A stretch of 64,000 nt of DNA from Dielma fastidiosa. Lineage in GTDB: Bacteria; Bacillota_I; Bacilli_A; Erysipelotrichales; Erysipelotrichaceae. A program made the translations under genes and the position numbers. The notes below the pieces were generated by a model that worked only from the letters and a program-made list of their open reading frames with translations, searched no databases and was not told the DNA's origin. The stretch is from positions 295,619 to 359,618 of the forward strand of contig NZ_HE578923.1 of the NCBI RefSeq assembly GCF_000313565.1. Reading direction: 5' to 3'. Each line of letters begins with the position of its first letter. Within the stretch, counting starts at the first letter, position 1. This document shows positions 24,136 through 33,397 of this stretch, in pieces.

Positions 24136-27100
24136 ATGAGAATGCTGATTAAGGATACGCTGAGGGAAATTCGCAAGAGCCTTGGCCGTTTCTTTTCAAT
24201 CTTTGCCATAGTTGCCATCGGTGTTGCTTTTTTTGCTGGTGTAAAAGCCAGTGCGCCAATCATGAAGAGTACCGCCGACAGTTATTTTGATGACTATAAT
24301 TTGATGGATATCCGTCTTTTGTCTACCTTGGGTTTTACTGAAGATGATGTCAAGGAAATACGCGCAATTCCCGGAGTAAAGGGACTTTTTGCCACGCATA
24401 CATTAGATGTATTAGTTAAACAGAATACTCAGGAATATGTAATGAAGGTGTTGACGCTGCCGGATAATCTTGATCCCAATAATCCTGATTATATGAATCA
24501 GGCTGTATTGATTGAAGGCAGACTTCCTGAAAATGAAAATGAGTGTGTGATTGAGGCAGGCAAGATTTCGCATTTTGATGCGGATATCGGTACGGTGCTG
24601 ACTTTAAACAGCGGTAATGATGATGAACTGTCAGATAGTTTGAAGACTACGGAATTTACGGTTGTAGGTAAAGTAAATAATCCTTATTATCTCTCTTATC
24701 AAAAAGGCAGCTCCAATATCGGCAGCGGTACGATTTCAGGTTATTTGATGATACCGGAAAGTGCTTTTGATCAGGATATTTATACGGATATTTACTTAAC
24801 GATTGATAATGTTAAGGAATTGAATTCTTATGATGATGATTATTTTGATGTGATTGATCCTATTACTGATCAGTTGGAAGCATTAGGTAAAATTCGTTCT
24901 AAGATCCGCAGCGAGGATGTAAAAAACAGTGCTTATCATGCCTATGTGGATGGCTGGAATGCTTTTTATACTTCTAAGAATGAGGCGGATCAGCAGTTAG
25001 CTGAGGCACAGAAGACCTTAGACCGCAGCTTTGTGGATCTGATGCAGGGCGGGGCGGATCTTGATCAGCAGAAACGTGATTTTGATCTTCAGATTGCACA
25101 GGCAAAGCGGCAGCTTCGAGATGGCCGGATGCAGATTGCGAATGCCTGGAGCAGCTATGATCAGCAGGTGCTGGCTTTTGAAAAACAGAAAAGTGAGGCA
25201 CTGGCTCAAATTCAGGACGCGCTGGATCAGGTTGATGAGGCCAAGGCTAAGCGTCAGGAATTAGTAGGAAATCAGGAACAGCTAAAACTCGCTTTAAGTA
25301 ATCCAGCTATGTCAGAGGTTGAAAAACAGATGGCGATGGCACAGTTAGAACAGGTGGAAGCGGGAATCGCGAAAATCGATGAATCATTAGCTGATTTAGA
25401 AATTCCAGTTGATGAAGTAATGAGTCAGCTCAATGTTGGGGAGCAGCAGCTGATGGCCGGCAAGGCTGAGATTCAGCAGAATGAAGCGGCCTTGGATCAA
25501 ACGGAAAAGGATTTGAATAAACAGATTGATGACGCGAATCAGCAGTTTAGGGATGCTCAGCAAACCCTTGATGATGGCTGGGCAGCTTATGATAAGGGTG
25601 TCGATGAGCTGGCGAAAAACCGCCGCATCACGGATGAACAGCTGTTGGATGCGATGGAAGAATTGGAAAATGCGGAAGCGGATATCCTTGAAATTGAAGA
25701 CTGTGAGTGGTATGTATTGGATCGTGAATCGCATTATTCTTATATGGACTATGGCTCAGCAGCCGATCGCATGGGCGCGATTGCCGAGGTTTTCCCGTTA
25801 TTCTTCTTCTTAGTCGCCGCGTTAATCTGTCTGACAACGATGACTCGTATGGTTGATGAGCAGCGGGGAACAATTGGTACGTTAAAGGCGCTTGGTTACA
25901 GCAAAGTGAAAATCGCGGTTAAATATCTCTGTTATGCTTTCTTATCCAGCTTTGGCGGCAGTGTTGTCGGTGTATTGATTGGTTTTGCGGTTTTCCCTAC
26001 GGTTATTTATACAGCATGGAACATCATGTATGAATTGCCGCCGGTGCAGCTACAGTTTATCCCATCCTTTGCCTTGCAGGCATCTTTAGCGGCGATTTTA
26101 ATCACCTTGGGAGCGACGATTGCGGCCGTGTATAAAGAATTAATGGAAACACCAGCTTTACTGATGCGGCCTAAAGCACCAAAAAACGGCAAGCGGGTTT
26201 TCCTTGAACGTATCCCTTTAATCTGGAAGCATCTTTCTTTCTCCAAGAAGGTTACAGTGCGTAATTTAATTCGGTATAAGAAGCGTTTCTTTATGACGGT
26301 GATTGGCATCTCAGGCTGTACCGCATTATTAGTGGCCGGCTTTGGTATTCAGGATTCAATCGGTGATATCGTTCCGAAACAGTTTGAAGAAATTCAGAAT
26401 TATCAAGTTAATATTGAATTTGAAAAGAATTTAAATGTGGTTGAAAAGGAAGACATTATGAAAACCGTTGAACAATTCAGCCATGTGAGTGATACGATGG
26501 AAATCGCCCAATACAATGGTACTATAGATGTCAAAGGTAAGGAGCAAAGCGTTACGATCATTGTTCCTACCGATGTTGATAAGTTTAAGGAGTTTGTCAG
26601 CCTGCGTACAAGACGGAGCCATACCCCCGTTGAAATTACGGATGACGGAGCTGTTATCAGTGAAAAGCTGGCCAATGACTTAGGCGTAGGTATCGGCGAT
26701 TTAATTGAATGCGAAAACAGTGATGATCTAGTCAAGAAAATTAAAGTTGTCGGCATTGTAGAGAATTATGTTGGTCATTATCTTTATATGTCTGAGGCAA
26801 GTTATAAAGCAACCTATGGCTTTACCAGCAAGGCTACGAATCTGTTTGTGAAAACGGACAGTACAGAAAGTCAGGTTGAAGAAAATCTCGGCAATCATAT
26901 CACTAAAATAGATGGCGTATCGAGTGTTGTATTCTATTCCGGTACGGCTGATTCTTTTGCGGATACGATTAAGAGTCTTGGTTTTGTCGTTGTCGTGCTG
27001 GTCATTTCAGCGGCATTATTGGCCTTCGTTGTGCTTTACAATTTAACAAATGTAAATATCTCTGAGCGGATTCGCGAAATCGCGACGATTAAAGTTCTGG

Positions 27101-27378
27101 GCTTCTATGACAATGAAGTATCCTCTTATGTATTCCGTGAAAATCTGATTTTGAGTTTTATCGGCGCATTAGCCGGTTTAGCGCTGGGCACCTTGCTGCA
27201 TCGCTTGATCATGAGTATTGCGGAACTGGATTCAGTCATGTTTGGCCGAACGATTCTGCTTCAGTCCTATGTCCTTTCAGTAATTATCACGATGTTCTTC
27301 TCATGGCTGGTAGCGAAAGTCATGCATCATAAACTGAAAACAATTCCGATGGTAGAATCATTAAAATCAGTTGAATAA
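24136..27378 (+). CDS. FtsX-like ABC permease with long extracytoplasmic coiled coil
   Basis: 1080-residue permease with TM1 near residue 15, a large outer domain, three membrane segments around 550-680, a second outer domain, and three or four segments at the end. Two FtsX-type units are recognisable (VDEQRGTIGTLKALGYS, and RIREIATIKVLGFYDNE). Residues about 275-530 are a Gln/Ala/Asp-rich coiled coil (AEAQKTLDRS, AQLEQVEAGI, LNKQIDDANQQF) protruding from the membrane. It is coupled to the preceding ATPase. Relatives with this build occur in gut Bacillota; the role may be wall-related or peptide export. Confidence 0.9.
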   Translation: MRMLIKDTLREIRKSLGRFFSIFAIVAIGVAFFAGVKASAPIMKSTADSYFDDYNLMDIRLLSTLGFTEDDVKEIRAIPGVKGLFATHTLDVLVKQNTQEYVMKVLTLPDNLDPNNPDYMNQAVLIEGRLPENENECVIEAGKISHFDADIGTVLTLNSGNDDELSDSLKTTEFTVVGKVNNPYYLSYQKGSSNIGSGTISGYLMIPESAFDQDIYTDIYLTIDNVKELNSYDDDYFDVIDPITDQLEALGKIRSKIRSEDVKNSAYHAYVDGWNAFYTSKNEADQQLAEAQKTLDRSFVDLMQGGADLDQQKRDFDLQIAQAKRQLRDGRMQIANAWSSYDQQVLAFEKQKSEALAQIQDALDQVDEAKAKRQELVGNQEQLKLALSNPAMSEVEKQMAMAQLEQVEAGIAKIDESLADLEIPVDEVMSQLNVGEQQLMAGKAEIQQNEAALDQTEKDLNKQIDDANQQFRDAQQTLDDGWAAYDKGVDELAKNRRITDEQLLDAMEELENAEADILEIEDCEWYVLDRESHYSYMDYGSAADRMGAIAEVFPLFFFLVAALICLTTMTRMVDEQRGTIGTLKALGYSKVKIAVKYLCYAFLSSFGGSVVGVLIGFAVFPTVIYTAWNIMYELPPVQLQFIPSFALQASLAAILITLGATIAAVYKELMETPALLMRPKAPKNGKRVFLERIPLIWKHLSFSKKVTVRNLIRYKKRFFMTVIGISGCTALLVAGFGIQDSIGDIVPKQFEEIQNYQVNIEFEKNLNVVEKEDIMKTVEQFSHVSDTMEIAQYNGTIDVKGKEQSVTIIVPTDVDKFKEFVSLRTRRSHTPVEITDDGAVISEKLANDLGVGIGDLIECENSDDLVKKIKVVGIVENYVGHYLYMSEASYKATYGFTSKATNLFVKTDSTESQVEENLGNHITKIDGVSSVVFYSGTADSFADTIKSLGFVVVVLVISAALLAFVVLYNLTNVNISERIREIATIKVLGFYDNEVSSYVFRENLILSFIGALAGLALGTLLHRLIMSIAELDSVMFGRTILLQSYVLSVIITMFFSWLVAKVMHHKLKTIPMVESLKSVE

Positions 27379-27409
27379 TTGAAAGACGGGCAGCCGTCTT
27401 TCAATTCTT
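27378..27409 (+). terminator. Terminator of the ABC operon
   Basis: ATTGAAAGACGG-GCAG... CCGTCTTTCAAT hairpin followed by TCTTT; long and stable. Confidence 0.8.
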
Positions 27410-27474
27410 TAGGCATCAAAATGTTAACTTCATGCTAACTATGATACACTTTGCTTAAACAAGGAGGAAAGGCA

Positions 27475-28422
27475 ATGAATTATTTATTTGGCGGCTATCC
27501 AAGTGTTCCAACCACAGGTATTGTGGCAGCGGGTTTAGATCATGGCCGTTTCAGTAAGCCGCAGACGCTGATTAAGGCTGATTACACAACGTATTTTGAT
27601 TCATATAATCATGTGCTGGCTACTATTCAAAAGACAGCGGGAAAGGGCGGCATAGGTCTTTATGATCATAATGGCAAGCTGCTCCAGGAAATTCAGGAGT
27701 CAGAAAAACCAGCATGTTATCTGTGTTTCTCACATGATGGCAGACATTTGGTAACTACCAATTATCATGAGGGAACAGCCCATATTTATGCGTATGACGG
27801 ACAATTAACATTAGTAAAACGACTGGTATTTGGCGATGGGGCAAAGATGCACTGCGCTTGGTTTGATAAGGCTGATCAGCGCTTGATTTTATCGGCGCTT
27901 GGTTTGGATCAGCTGATTGTGCTGGATCATGAATTGAATGAGCTGAAACGAATTGATTTCCCTAAGGGCAGCGGTGTAAGACATCTTGTATCCGATGCAC
28001 AGGATCATTATTTATACGCGGTTAGTGAATTAAGCAATGAAATCTTTGTGATTGATTTGAGTGATTTAAGTATTGTCCAGCAGCTTTCCATGCTGATGGA
28101 TGAAACACAGTCATCAGCAGGTGCTGCCATCAGATTGTCAAAGGATGGCCGCCATCTCTATGCATCTACCCGCGGCCAGGATTTGATCGTACACTTTCAT
28201 GTGATGAAAAATGGTCAGCTGGAGCTGAATGAAATCTATCACTGCAATCATCAAACACCGCGCGATTTTCTGCTGAGTGAGGATGAAAAATATATGCTGA
28301 TCGCTTATCAGGACAGTGACTGCATCGACAGTGTAGCGCTGAATGCTGACATGGCCTTGCGGGAAACGGTGGATACGCTGAAGCTGCCTAAAATCGTATG
28401 TATTAAAGCGTTCCCTCAATAG
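27475..28422 (+). CDS. Lactonase-family seven-bladed beta-propeller protein (Pgl/YkgB-like)
   Basis: 315-residue protein of the lactonase beta-propeller family, which includes 6-phosphogluconolactonase. Repeats such as CYLCFSHDGRHLVTTNYHEG and AIRLSKDGRHLYASTRGQD are the propeller blades, and the HDGRHL/KDGRHLY motifs recur. The enzyme would open a sugar lactone in the cytosol, but specificity within this family is often unproven. The start at 27475 follows AAGGAGG; the frame could extend to 27451 without support. It stands alone with its own terminator. Confidence 0.8.
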   Translation: MNYLFGGYPSVPTTGIVAAGLDHGRFSKPQTLIKADYTTYFDSYNHVLATIQKTAGKGGIGLYDHNGKLLQEIQESEKPACYLCFSHDGRHLVTTNYHEGTAHIYAYDGQLTLVKRLVFGDGAKMHCAWFDKADQRLILSALGLDQLIVLDHELNELKRIDFPKGSGVRHLVSDAQDHYLYAVSELSNEIFVIDLSDLSIVQQLSMLMDETQSSAGAAIRLSKDGRHLYASTRGQDLIVHFHVMKNGQLELNEIYHCNHQTPRDFLLSEDEKYMLIAYQDSDCIDSVALNADMALRETVDTLKLPKIVCIKAFPQ

Positions 28423-28437
28423 GATGTAAATGGTATT

Positions 28438-28480
28438 AAAAAAGCTGAGCAATCAAGATAATTCTTGACGCTCAGTTTTT
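28438..28480. terminator. Bidirectional terminator
   Basis: AAAAAGCTGAGC ... GCTCAGTTTTTA stem with A-run and T-run at either side, between two convergent genes; the minus gene ends inside it. Confidence 0.75.
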
Positions 28481-29480
28481 ATTTGCTTTGAATCTTATTA
28501 ATATTTTTTAATTCAATGGCAATAGTGCCGTCTGGGTTATTGATGATCTCTACTAAATCTTTTTGACTCAGACATTCAATGGGAATAATTACTTCAATGC
28601 CGCTGTCAGTTTTAAAACGCTGAACCTTCATCTGCTTGGTCTGTTTCACATTTTCAACCTGAATCTTTGGCTTGATGCCCTGTTCTAAGACTTCCTGTTT
28701 AAAATCATCCTGAATCATCCGCCGTTCAGGGAATAATTCAACAGCCATTTCCTGAATATCAATTTCTACATTGCTGTCCAGTGATTCCTTAATCAGCTGT
28801 TTCATTTTAGGCAGAATTGCCACCTCATCTAATTCATATTTATCAATCATTGTTTCACATTTCTTCTGCAGCACCTTGCTTGATTCCTGATAAGACGGCA
28901 CTGCGTCACAATCCAATACTAAGCGGGTATAAAAATATACTTTTTCGGCATCTATTTCACTCTTGTTTTCAACGACTTGAATTGTCATATCCGAATATTC
29001 AATCAGCACCACCGCGTCTCTTTTCATGATATTAGTTGAAAATAATGTTTTATGACGAATGATTTCATTGACGATGCGATCCGCTTCCTGTCTGACATTA
29101 TGGGTAATGCCTTCGTTATAGCTATTATCCAAAAGGGCTAAAAAACGCCGGCCATCGATTAATACATTGGCACAGATAAAGTCGCAGGGCTGAAACAATC
29201 CGTATTTCATTTTTTTCTCAAAGATAATTTCGCCAATCAGTCTGGACAATTCCACAAAGCTGCACTGTCCGCCCAGGTAATCATCAATTCCTTGTTTAAT
29301 TGAACTGTTTGCCTTGAAATAACCATGCTGGATATTGTTGCTGGTAAAGGCCTTCTGAATTTTATTTTGCAGGAGCTTTTCAATCTCCGGTTCCATTTCC
29401 GGTATCGTTTCTTCCGCGAATACACAAAGATTCTTTTCTGTATCCAGTACATGCAGGATACATTCATTCATTTCAATCAT
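28479..29480 (-). CDS. 37-kDa nucleoid-associated protein (NdpA/YejK family)
   Basis: 333-residue cytosolic protein of the NdpA family, known as nucleoid-associated in E. coli but poorly understood in Bacillota. Visible landmarks are DIQEMAVELFP, the GIKPKIQVENVKQTKQMKVQRFKTDSGIEVIIP segment near the C-terminus, and FICANVLIDGRRFLALLDN. The start at 29480 is preceded by AGAGGGA; upstream in-frame codons to 29510 have no ribosome site. It is divergent from the EAL gene, about 180 bp apart. Confidence 0.82.
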   Translation of the reverse strand: MIEMNECILHVLDTEKNLCVFAEETIPEMEPEIEKLLQNKIQKAFTSNNIQHGYFKANSSIKQGIDDYLGGQCSFVELSRLIGEIIFEKKMKYGLFQPCDFICANVLIDGRRFLALLDNSYNEGITHNVRQEADRIVNEIIRHKTLFSTNIMKRDAVVLIEYSDMTIQVVENKSEIDAEKVYFYTRLVLDCDAVPSYQESSKVLQKKCETMIDKYELDEVAILPKMKQLIKESLDSNVEIDIQEMAVELFPERRMIQDDFKQEVLEQGIKPKIQVENVKQTKQMKVQRFKTDSGIEVIIPIECLSQKDLVEIINNPDGTIAIELKNINKIQSK

Positions 29481-29658
29481 TGGCTGTCCCTCTTTCATGC
29501 AAGTACGCATATTATATCATTTACATGCTGTCAATGTCAGTAAATAATCAAATTTGATGGCTGTTAATTATTTGACAAATCGTTAAATTGACTTCAAATA
29601 TAGTGTATAATATGCGATAATCTATATAGTGAATGCAATCGTTCATCGGAGGCAGCTT

Positions 29659-31890
29659 ATGCGGGAGAAGTCTTCTAAAATATATATTAATGTCATAGCA
29701 GCTTTGATTATCATCATTTTTTTTGCTGCTTTTTTTACTTATCAGCTGCATGAAAACGCTCAGGAAAGTATCTTCAATACAATGACGGAAATTTCCCATC
29801 AAAGTGTAAAAGTGGTTCAAAAAGAGGTTGAAAAGAATCAGCATGTCATGGCAAACATCGCGGCCTCTCTTTATGCGGATAATGAAAAAGATCCTATGCA
29901 AATAATAGCCCAATTAAGGGTGCTGGATGATCTTAATGGTTTTAAGCGTATGGGCGTCATATTAGATAATCATGAGGGTTATGCCAGTGATGACAGTCAA
30001 TTTCTTTTAAATGATGAGCAGCTGCAGCGTTTTGAAAAGGCTCAGCACGGCATCATCTCTATTTCCGATAATCTGCTTGATTTGGTTGATCAGCAGCCGG
30101 TTACCCTGTATACCGCTCCGATAGAATATAAGGACGGAACGCAGTATGTATTGTTTGGCACCTATGCTGCCCAAACCTATCAGCCGCTGCTCTCAGTTAC
30201 CACGTTTGACGGACAGGGCTTTAGTGTGATCATGAAGCAGGATGGCAGTCAAATTATTGGCTCGGCGAATCAAGAGGGAACTTGTGAGCAGAATTTTTAT
30301 GATGAGATTTTATCCTTGTCTAAGGATAATCAGTCAACGGTGGATGAATTAAAGCAGGCAATCAGTGCTGGTCAGAGCGGCTTTACAAGCTATGCGTGTA
30401 AAAAGGATATCCGTTATATCTATTATGAACCTTTAGCGGTTAATGACTGGTATTTATTGAGTATTATACCTAACGTCGTGATTACGAAAAGTATTGGCAA
30501 GACTGTCACTTTAGCTTATTCTATGCTTGCCCTTTGTCTGATTGTATTAGCCTATTCATTGCTGAGGGTTATTTTTATTGACCGCCGGCACCGCCGGATG
30601 CTTGAGCGGATCGCATGGGTTGATACGGTGACTGATTTTGATTCCTTTGAGAAATTTAAAATGGATGCGTCTAAGAAGCTGGACAATGATCCTTCATTAT
30701 ACGCGATGATTGCGTTGAATATAAATAAATTTCAATATATTAATGATTTATTTGGTTATGAAGAGGGGAATCGGGTACTGAAGAAAGTAGCGCAATGTCT
30801 CGTTCAGCGCTTGGGCAGGAATGAATATTTTGCCCGTATTCAGGCTGATCATTTTATCGTTTTACTGACGTATTCGGATACTGCGCAGCTTTCATTGCGG
30901 ATTCTTGATATCATGAACAGCATACAGGATGTTGTAAGCAGTACAGAAGGTGAGATGCAGTATCAGATTCAGATGAATGCCGGGGTTTATCTTATTACAG
31001 ATCATCATGAACAGATCAATACAATGATTGACTGCGCGGCGCTGGCTTTGCGAAAAGATTTTCAGAAGAAATATGAAGCCTGTGCTTTTTATGATGACGC
31101 GCTGCGGGAGCAGATATTTAAAAATAAGGAAATTGAGGACATGTTTTTGCCGGCGTTAAAGAATCAGCAATTCAGTGTCGTTTATCAGCCGAAATATAAT
31201 GTGCAGACACAGCGCTATGAGGGCAGTGAAGCGTTGGTACGCTGGTATTATAAGGAAGACTGTATGATTTCACCGGCATATTTTGTGCCTATTCTTGAGC
31301 GCAATGGTTCAATTATTGAGCTGGATGAATATGTTTTAACACAAGTATGCATTCAGTTAAGAAGCTGGCTGGATGCCGGCTATGAATTGACACCGGTATC
31401 AGTCAATGCTTCTCAGCTGCATCTTTATCGTGTGGATTTCTTTACGTCCTATATGGAAATCATTGACCGTTATCAAATTCCGCATGAATTAATTGAAATT
31501 GAAATGACGGAAACCGCGCTTTATGAAAATGAAGCAAAGGCTTCTGAAATTTTGAATCAATTCAGGCATGCGGGGATTAAAATCCTTTTGGATGATTTTG
31601 GTTCTGGTTATTCATCGATTACATTGCTTAGAAATATGCCGATCGATGAATTGAAAATTGATAAAAAGATGCTGAATGATTTGCTTGTCAGTGATAAGGC
31701 AAGACAGATTTTAGCGGGTGTTATAGTTTTAGCAAAGACCATTGAGCTGAAAGTAACGGTTGAAGGTGTCGAGGCATATGATGAATATGAAGCTGTCAGT
31801 TTAATGGGTATTGATAAGATTCAGGGTTTCTATTGTGCGCGGCCGATGAAGGCAGATGAATATGAAAAGCGCTATTTAATTAAAGCGTAA
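29659..31890 (+). CDS. Membrane EAL phosphodiesterase with degenerate GGDEF domain
   Basis: 743-residue c-di-GMP phosphodiesterase candidate. TM1 is at about residues 10-32, an extracellular Cache-like sensor follows to about 270, then TM2. The GGDEF-fold domain reads QADHF near residue 394 where GGDEF is expected, so it cannot make c-di-GMP by known rules and may bind GTP as a regulator. The EAL domain keeps SEAL (about 523), IEMTE, LDDFGSGYSS, LKIDKK and VEGVE, all needed for hydrolysis. Start at 29659 after CGGAGG; transcribed alone. Confidence 0.92.
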   Translation: MREKSSKIYINVIAALIIIIFFAAFFTYQLHENAQESIFNTMTEISHQSVKVVQKEVEKNQHVMANIAASLYADNEKDPMQIIAQLRVLDDLNGFKRMGVILDNHEGYASDDSQFLLNDEQLQRFEKAQHGIISISDNLLDLVDQQPVTLYTAPIEYKDGTQYVLFGTYAAQTYQPLLSVTTFDGQGFSVIMKQDGSQIIGSANQEGTCEQNFYDEILSLSKDNQSTVDELKQAISAGQSGFTSYACKKDIRYIYYEPLAVNDWYLLSIIPNVVITKSIGKTVTLAYSMLALCLIVLAYSLLRVIFIDRRHRRMLERIAWVDTVTDFDSFEKFKMDASKKLDNDPSLYAMIALNINKFQYINDLFGYEEGNRVLKKVAQCLVQRLGRNEYFARIQADHFIVLLTYSDTAQLSLRILDIMNSIQDVVSSTEGEMQYQIQMNAGVYLITDHHEQINTMIDCAALALRKDFQKKYEACAFYDDALREQIFKNKEIEDMFLPALKNQQFSVVYQPKYNVQTQRYEGSEALVRWYYKEDCMISPAYFVPILERNGSIIELDEYVLTQVCIQLRSWLDAGYELTPVSVNASQLHLYRVDFFTSYMEIIDRYQIPHELIEIEMTETALYENEAKASEILNQFRHAGIKILLDDFGSGYSSITLLRNMPIDELKIDKKMLNDLLVSDKARQILAGVIVLAKTIELKVTVEGVEAYDEYEAVSLMGIDKIQGFYCARPMKADEYEKRYLIKA

Positions 31891-32583
31891 GCCTGATTAA
31901 GGATTGCTGTTTTATTCATGGCAGGCAGATGTCCCTGAATTCCAATTTCAAAATCTAAGGCTTGCAGAAATTTTATCATCGCTTGAAGCTTGCTTTGGTC
32001 GACATTCATCTGGTGATAGTAATCTTCGCAGATGGCGTCACCGATAAACAGCACCTTGGCTTGGGGCACATAAATAAATACACTGTCATCGCTGTGGGGT
32101 GAGGGAACGTGAAACAGCTGGACATGGCTATTGCCTTGGTCTAGCGTCATGCTGGATGAAAAGGATATATCAGCCATTTTTAGCTTTATCTCATTCAGGT
32201 CGTTATATTCAATCTTTAAATGATCATCGACAAAGGGGATTTCTTCTTGGGAAATCAGTCTTTCCTGCATCTTCAGGATTCCACTGCCATTTCATCATGC
32301 GTTCAAGTTCACGGTTAGTCAGCGTATGAGCAATCGTAAGACCTTGGACGGCATGCATACCAAAAGTATGATCCCAATGCCAATGGGTAAGAATCGTGAA
32401 GGTAGGGAGCGGCAGCTGACGTTCTTTTAAGAGGGCATAGGCTTCCTTTACATGTTGAGCGCTGGTTCCGGCGTCTACCATTACTGAAAAGTTTGAACCC
32501 TTAATATAACCTAATGATGGACGATCTCTTTTCGTCTCATAGGTTGTTGAATAAATGTACTCTGAATGTTGAATAAGTTCCAT
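31872..32583 (-). pseudogene. Metallo-beta-lactamase-fold hydrolase, frameshifted
   Basis: The first 105 or so residues (from 32583) include the metal motif HWHWDH at 67-72. The remainder (MQERLISQEE... with PSPHSDD, FIGDAI and GHLPAM) lies in another frame and ends at 31872. The frames meet near 32265-32275, where one extra base would explain everything. All metal ligands of an MBL fold are present across both frames, so the lesion is a single indel: a recent pseudogene or a sequencing error. The substrate is unknown. The 3' end overlaps the convergent EAL gene end by 19 bp. Confidence 0.8.
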
Positions 32584-32716
32584 GGCAGACTCCTTAGTTT
32601 ATGATTGGTACCATTCTATCATAGAATCAATGCTTTCGCTCAATCATTTAGTAATTAAAATAATCATATCTATTTAATGAGGCAGGTGACTGCCTTTTAT
32701 GATGCAAATAGAAATT

Positions 32717-32779
32717 TAATTAGGTACCTTGACAATATTAAAGAATTGGTGTAATCTATATTCGTAAGGTACCTAATTA
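32717..32779 (+). promoter_or_regulatory. Promoter flanked by paired AGGTACCT operators
   Basis: TTGACA (32729-32734) and TAATCT (32752-32757) with 17-bp spacing. A 14-bp perfect inverted repeat, TAATTAGGTACCTT at 32717-32730 and AAGGTACCTAATTA at 32766-32779, brackets the promoter, and each copy contains the palindrome AGGTACCT. This is a very plausible double operator for the MarR-type regulator encoded next, controlling its own exporter operon. Confidence 0.75.
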
Positions 32780-32803
32780 TATAGGCGATGAAAGGAGATA
32801 TGA

Positions 32804-33397
32804 ATGAATAAAGAAAATTTAGAGAGATGTACACAATGTCCCAATGAGTGTTTAAGGGATGAATTAAAATGCGGACGAGGCAGAAAGTTTTTTAATGAGA
32901 CAAGTCAGGATGAGGGTAAGAAACACCATGATCATCACGGCCAGAAAGATCTGACGCATTTATTAATGCGCTGCGGTTATATTCTAGAACGCAAAACCAA
33001 TCGGCGCGGACAAAGCAGGATCTTAAAGCTGCTGGCAGAGAATGAACTGCTGAGCCAAAAGGAGCTGCAGCAGAAGCTTGAAATTGAAGCCGGATCATTA
33101 AGCGAAACGATTGCCAAGCTGGAAGCAAGGGGATTGATCCTTCGTGAAAAGGATGAACAGGATAAGCGGCGTATGCTGGTAAGGCTCAGTGAACAAGGTC
33201 AGCTTGCTGCCAGTCAGGAAACTATTGAAGATCCTGATGCCATCTATGATGTTTTAAGTGATGAGGAGAAAGCTGAGCTTCAGGCTATTTTAATCAAGCT
33301 GACAGATAAATGGAGTTTTGATTATCATGGAACTAAGGATCATCACCGGCATCATAAATCAAAAGAGAGAAGCGGTTTAAATGAAAGAAAAGAATAA
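32804..33397 (+). CDS. MarR family regulator with Cys-rich N-terminus and His-rich tails
   Basis: 197-residue winged-helix regulator. The N-terminus carries CTQCPNEC and KCGRGR, four cysteines suited to metal or redox sensing. His clusters follow (HHDHHG near residue 41) and recur at the C-terminus (HHRHHK). The HTH is LLSQKELQQKLEIEAGSLSETI with the wing DKRRMLVRLSEQG. It probably represses the following exporter pair through the AGGTACCT sites; the signal (metal, oxidant or drug) is inference. It overlaps the next gene by 17 bp. Confidence 0.88.
   Translation: MNKENLERCTQCPNECLRDELKCGRGRKFFNETSQDEGKKHHDHHGQKDLTHLLMRCGYILERKTNRRGQSRILKLLAENELLSQKELQQKLEIEAGSLSETIAKLEARGLILREKDEQDKRRMLVRLSEQGQLAASQETIEDPDAIYDVLSDEEKAELQAILIKLTDKWSFDYHGTKDHHRHHKSKERSGLNERKE

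Noticed and set aside
25018-25873. Overlapping frames opposite the permease coiled coil
   Set aside because: Shadows of codon bias in the Gln/Ala-rich coiled coil; no ribosome sites.
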